DNA from: Bradyrhizobium liaoningense
Lineage (GTDB): Bacteria > Pseudomonadota > Alphaproteobacteria > Rhizobiales > Xanthobacteraceae
Assembly: GCF_018130825.1 (NCBI RefSeq)
Contig: NZ_JAFCJS010000006.1
Span: 533,169-597,168, forward strand
Reading direction: 5' to 3'
Length of the DNA: 64,000 nt
In this document: one piece after another, positions 61,422-64,000 of the stretch
Layout of the letters: every line of letters begins with the position of its first letter
Numbering within the stretch: position 1 is the stretch's first letter
Notes under the pieces: generated by a model
Told to the model about the DNA's origin: nothing
Seen by the model: the letters and a program-made list of their open reading frames with translations, nothing else
Database searches by the model: none
Translations under genes and position numbers: made by a program

Positions 61422-62438
61422 ATGAGCGGAACAGCGGCAGACAGGTGCAAGGTCCCCCGAGCCTTTTGGCAGGCCGTCGAACATATCGGCGTGCCGCCGG
61501 CCGTGCTGTTGCGGCAGGCGAAATTGCCGGCAACCTTGCACCTTAACGATCAAGGGCAGGTCACCACAGTGCAATACTTTGCACTCTGGAGAGCGCTCGA
61601 GGAGCTGAAGCCGGAGCCCGGGCTCGGCTTGATGCTGGTCCAGAGCGTCGAGACGGCGGTGCATCCGCCGCCGAGCCTTGCTGCGTTCTATGCAAGGGAC
61701 TATCGCGACGGACTGCACCGCATCGCGCGCTTCAAGCGGCTGTGCTCGCCCGAGCAGCTGCACGTCGACGAAGGCAAGGACGAGTGCGTGGTCACGACGG
61801 AGTGGCAGTACGCAACCGATCCGGAGCCCGCGATTACGACCGATGTGACCTTCGCCACGCTGGTCGAGCTCGGGCGTCGCGGGACGGGACAGCACCTGAC
61901 GCCGAAGCGGGTGGAGCTGGTTCGTCCTCGCCCCAAGAGCGATGTCCATCACGCTTATTTCGAATGCCAAATCCGCTATGGCGCGGCACGAAACCTGCTG
62001 GTCCTGAAATCTGCTGACCTCGATCGTCCGTTTCCCGGCCACAACAAGGAACTGCTCGAAATCCTGACGCCGGCACTGGCGTCGGCCCTGGGCGAGCTGG
62101 AAGCGCGCAGCTCCGTCAGGGAGCAGGTGAAGGTGGTCCTCAAGCGCAGCCTTGCGAGCGGGCGGCCGGAATTGTCGGATGTTGCGCGCGATCTCGGCCT
62201 GAGCGAGCGGACCCTGCAGCGCCGCATCACCGAGGAAGGCGCGAGCTTCCGTGAGCTCCTGGTCGAAGCGCGTCAGGAGCTCGGGCGGCAGCTTCTGTCG
62301 GATCCAACGGCCGACATCGACGAGGTCGCGTGCCTCCTGGGCTATCAGGACGCGAGCTCCTTCTACCGCGCCTTCCGATACTGGGAAGGCGTGACGCCGA
62401 GCCGCTGGCGCGAGCTGCACGGCAACAAGATTCACTAG
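61422..62438 (+). CDS. AraC family transcriptional regulator
   Basis: 338 residues. The N-terminal ligand-binding half (FWQAVEHIGVPPAVLLRQAK, WRALEELKPEPGLGLMLVQS) is of the Arabinose_bd/PF12625 type; the C-terminal AraC HTH is LSDVARDLGLSERTLQRRIT followed by DIDEVACLLGYQDASSFYRA and FRYWEGVTPSRWRE. It lies nine bases after the SDR stop and is probably cotranscribed, with the SDR and perhaps the second SDR as targets. GGGA precedes the ATG. Confidence 0.92.
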   Translation: MSGTAADRCKVPRAFWQAVEHIGVPPAVLLRQAKLPATLHLNDQGQVTTVQYFALWRALEELKPEPGLGLMLVQSVETAVHPPPSLAAFYARDYRDGLHRIARFKRLCSPEQLHVDEGKDECVVTTEWQYATDPEPAITTDVTFATLVELGRRGTGQHLTPKRVELVRPRPKSDVHHAYFECQIRYGAARNLLVLKSADLDRPFPGHNKELLEILTPALASALGELEARSSVREQVKVVLKRSLASGRPELSDVARDLGLSERTLQRRITEEGASFRELLVEARQELGRQLLSDPTADIDEVACLLGYQDASSFYRAFRYWEGVTPSRWRELHGNKIH

Positions 62439-62440
62439 AG

Positions 62441-62533
62441 CGTTTTCGAGCGAAGTGGATACCGGTTCGCGTCAAGAAAACGCGTCACAATAGAATCCAG
62501 AGCCCCGTTCCGATTTCATCGGAACGGGGCTCT
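62441..62533. repeat. Paired palindromic intergenic elements (GCGTTTTC and AGAGCCCCGTTCCGAT)
   Basis: GCGTTTTC at 62441-62448 is inverted as GAAAACGC at 62476-62483. Sixteen bases on, AGAGCCCCGTTCCGAT (62499-62514) pairs perfectly with ATCGGAACGGGGCTCT (62518-62533) around a 3-base loop. There is no T-tract, so it is not a typical Rho-independent terminator, although it could pause transcription after the AraC gene. Both elements resemble common intergenic repeats of Bradyrhizobium. Confidence 0.75.
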
Positions 62534-62657
62534 GACGGCTGCTGCGTCCTTTTTGGCGCCTGCGGCAACTTCGTTGGCGCGCCTCGTCACTGCTGATCCT
62601 GGCCGACGAGGATAGGACTTGCCGCGTAAGTCCAATTCAATCCATCGAGGATATCGC

Positions 62658-63506
62658 ATGTCTGGCAAAGTCTGGTTCATCACCGGAGCATCCCGCGGCT
62701 TTGGCCGCGTCTGGGCAGAGGCTGCCCTCAAGCGCGGCGACAAGGTGGCTGCCACCGCCCGCATTCTCGCTGACGTGGCTGATCTTTCGGAAGTCTACGG
62801 CGACGCCGTGCTGCCGATCGCCCTGGACGTGACCAATGCCCACGCGGTGCAGAATGCCGTGACCCGGGCTCACGCGCATTTCGGACGGCTGGACGTCGTG
62901 CTCAACAACGCGGGCTACGCGCTGGTCGGGGCGATCGAGGAAGCACACGAGGCCGATGTCCGCGCCGAGTTCGACACCAATTTCTTCGGCACCCTCCGCG
63001 TCATCCAGGCCGCGCTTCCCCTGCTGCGACGACAGGGCAGTGGTCACATCATCGGCGTGTCCAGTGTTGCGGGCATCGTCGCCGGGCCCATCACCGGGTT
63101 CTACAACGCCTCGAAATTCGCCATCGAAGCTCTTCATGAAAGCCTGGCGCAGGAGGTCAGGGGCTTCGGGCTGAAAGTCACGCTGCTCGAGCCCGGCGCC
63201 TACGCGACGGGGTTTGCCAGCACGGCCTCGCTCAGGATCTCGCCCGTCATCAATGCCTACAGCAACACGCGGGCGGAGGTGTTTGCCGCCGGTGCCAAGC
63301 TCGAGTTTGGCGAGCCGGAGGCGACGGCCGATGCGATCCTGAAGATCGTCGACGCCGAGAGTCCTCCGCTCCGATTCTTTGTCGGCACTGAGGGATTGCC
63401 GCGCGCCCGGGCCGCCTATGCCGATCGCCTCGCGACATGGGAAGCGTGGGAGGCTGACTCCAACGCCGCTCAGGGCGAGGCCCGGCAACACAACATCGCA
63501 TCGTAG
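62658..63506 (+). CDS. Short-chain dehydrogenase/reductase (SDR)
   Basis: 282 residues from ATG 62658 with GAGG upstream; a TTG 39 bases earlier would add 13 residues. The cofactor site is FITGASRGFGRVWAEAALKR, NNAG is VLNNAGYALVGAIEE, and the triad is in SSVAGIVAGPITGFYNASKF (Ser, Tyr, Lys). It resembles the oxidoreductases active on bulky or hydrophobic ketones, but no substrate can be named. It is not a close copy of the SDR at 60582. Confidence 0.92.
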   Translation: MSGKVWFITGASRGFGRVWAEAALKRGDKVAATARILADVADLSEVYGDAVLPIALDVTNAHAVQNAVTRAHAHFGRLDVVLNNAGYALVGAIEEAHEADVRAEFDTNFFGTLRVIQAALPLLRRQGSGHIIGVSSVAGIVAGPITGFYNASKFAIEALHESLAQEVRGFGLKVTLLEPGAYATGFASTASLRISPVINAYSNTRAEVFAAGAKLEFGEPEATADAILKIVDAESPPLRFFVGTEGLPRARAAYADRLATWEAWEADSNAAQGEARQHNIAS

Positions 63507-63569
63507 CTGCACCAGCTTTCTTCGGGACAGACCCGTCTGCTCCTCGCGAGCGGGAAACAGAGGATTGCA

Positions 63570-64000
63570 ATGAACGCTACCGCAGTTGCTGATTTCTTCC
63601 AGTTCTTCCGCTCGTACCTGTCCAATCCCTGGCAGGTCTCCGCCATCGCGCCATCAGGCCAGTCGCTGGCGCGCCTGATGACGCAGGAGATCGTGCCGGG
63701 GACCGGGCCGGTGATCGAGCTGGGGCCGGGCACCGGCATCTTCACCAGGGCGTTGCTCCGGCGCGGAATCGCGGAGCGCGACCTGCTTCTGATCGAATAT
63801 GGTTCGGATTTCGTCCGCCTGTTGCAGGAGCGTTTCCCGCGCGCGCGCGTGCTCTGGATGGATGCGCGCCAGCTCGCCCAGTACGAGCGGTTCACGGCGC
63901 CGGCCTCGGCCGTCGTCAGCGGCCTTCCGCTTCTGTCGATGTCGCCGCGCAAGGTGATCGCGATCCTGACGGGCGCCTTCCGCCACATGCAGGAGGGCGG
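63570..64000 (+). CDS. PmtA-like SAM-dependent methyltransferase, C-terminus cut by window edge
   Basis: 143 residues are present from ATG 63570 (AGAGGA upstream). The opening (FFQFFRSYLSNPWQVSAIAP) and motif I VIELGPGTGIFTRALLRRG, then LLLIEYGSDFVRLLQERFP, match the rhizobial phospholipid N-methyltransferase (PmtA) and the related rRNA adenine dimethyltransferase-like group. PmtA makes phosphatidylcholine from phosphatidylethanolamine, which suits a Bradyrhizobium-type host. The 3' half is missing, so the C-terminal family features could not be checked. Confidence 0.75.
   Translation, partial: MNATAVADFFQFFRSYLSNPWQVSAIAPSGQSLARLMTQEIVPGTGPVIELGPGTGIFTRALLRRGIAERDLLLIEYGSDFVRLLQERFPRARVLWMDARQLAQYERFTAPASAVVSGLPLLSMSPRKVIAILTGAFRHMQEG

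Noticed and set aside
60369..62435. A 688-codon minus-strand open frame across the first SDR and AraC genes
   Set aside because: It is antisense to two intact genes and shows only low-complexity basic sequence.

Overview
The window is GC-rich, densely coded alphaproteobacterial chromosome, most probably Bradyrhizobium or a close relative. The evidence is a paired TIGR03808/TIGR03809-like gene set, DUF1491, DUF2336 and DUF5330-type proteins, a Ros/MucR regulator, an EcfG-type promoter (GGAAC-N16-CGTT), CtrA-type boxes (TTAA-N7-TTAA), and palindromic intergenic repeats of the GTAGGGTGGGCAAAG and CCTCAGGATGACG types. I saw no rRNA, tRNA, CRISPR array, prophage or insertion sequence. The assignment rests on recognised families and not on a search.

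Layout. 1-7 kb: a truncated diguanylate cyclase, an ECF sigma / membrane anti-sigma / exported subtilase operon, and the convergent TIGR03809-like and Tat-exported beta-helix (TIGR03808-like) genes. 7-13 kb: a leftward run of tctC-tctB-tctA, meaB and a pyroglutamyl-peptidase-like gene. 13-18 kb: a tightly packed leftward operon with both methylmalonyl-CoA mutase subunits, interrupted by a GFA protein and a small coiled-coil protein and followed by a degenerate MNT nucleotidyltransferase and a DUF3298-like exported protein. 18-20 kb: folP-folB-folK. 20-31 kb: housekeeping and envelope genes (DUF4332, HerA-like ATPase, two membrane glycosyltransferases, an M20 peptidase, a class II aldolase, MucR, SufE) separated by repeats. 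31-38 kb: a PAS histidine kinase coupled to a peptidoglycan-binding membrane protein, DUF1491, DUF2336 and a lipoprotein around two CtrA-like boxes.

38-45 kb is catabolic. A LysR/MBL-hydrolase pair is followed by a GntR-centred divergon (FAH hydrolase, AA_synth protein, quinone oxidoreductase, extradiol-dioxygenase-like VOC protein, orphan Bug receptor), with copies of the palindrome ATTTTCGAAAAT in front of both arms. 46-54 kb is an arsenic-type resistance region of two back-to-back units: arsR1-arsC(thioredoxin type)-aqpS-arsC(glutaredoxin type) leftward, and a GDCCVFCSYG small protein, arsR2, a flavoprotein with a Cys-rich tail and two MFS transporters rightward. 54-60 kb: an IclR regulator divergent from a PLP enzyme and a complete polar amino-acid ABC importer. 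60-64 kb: a frameshifted DUF2147 gene, two SDR oxidoreductases, an AraC regulator and a PmtA-like methyltransferase cut by the window edge.

The most interesting items are the anti-sigma factor whose periplasmic half looks like a subtilase propeptide next to its own subtilase, the GntR catabolic divergon of unknown substrate, the arsenic flavoprotein with seven terminal cysteines, the zinc-ligand-depleted MucR protein, and the frameshift in the DUF2147 gene.
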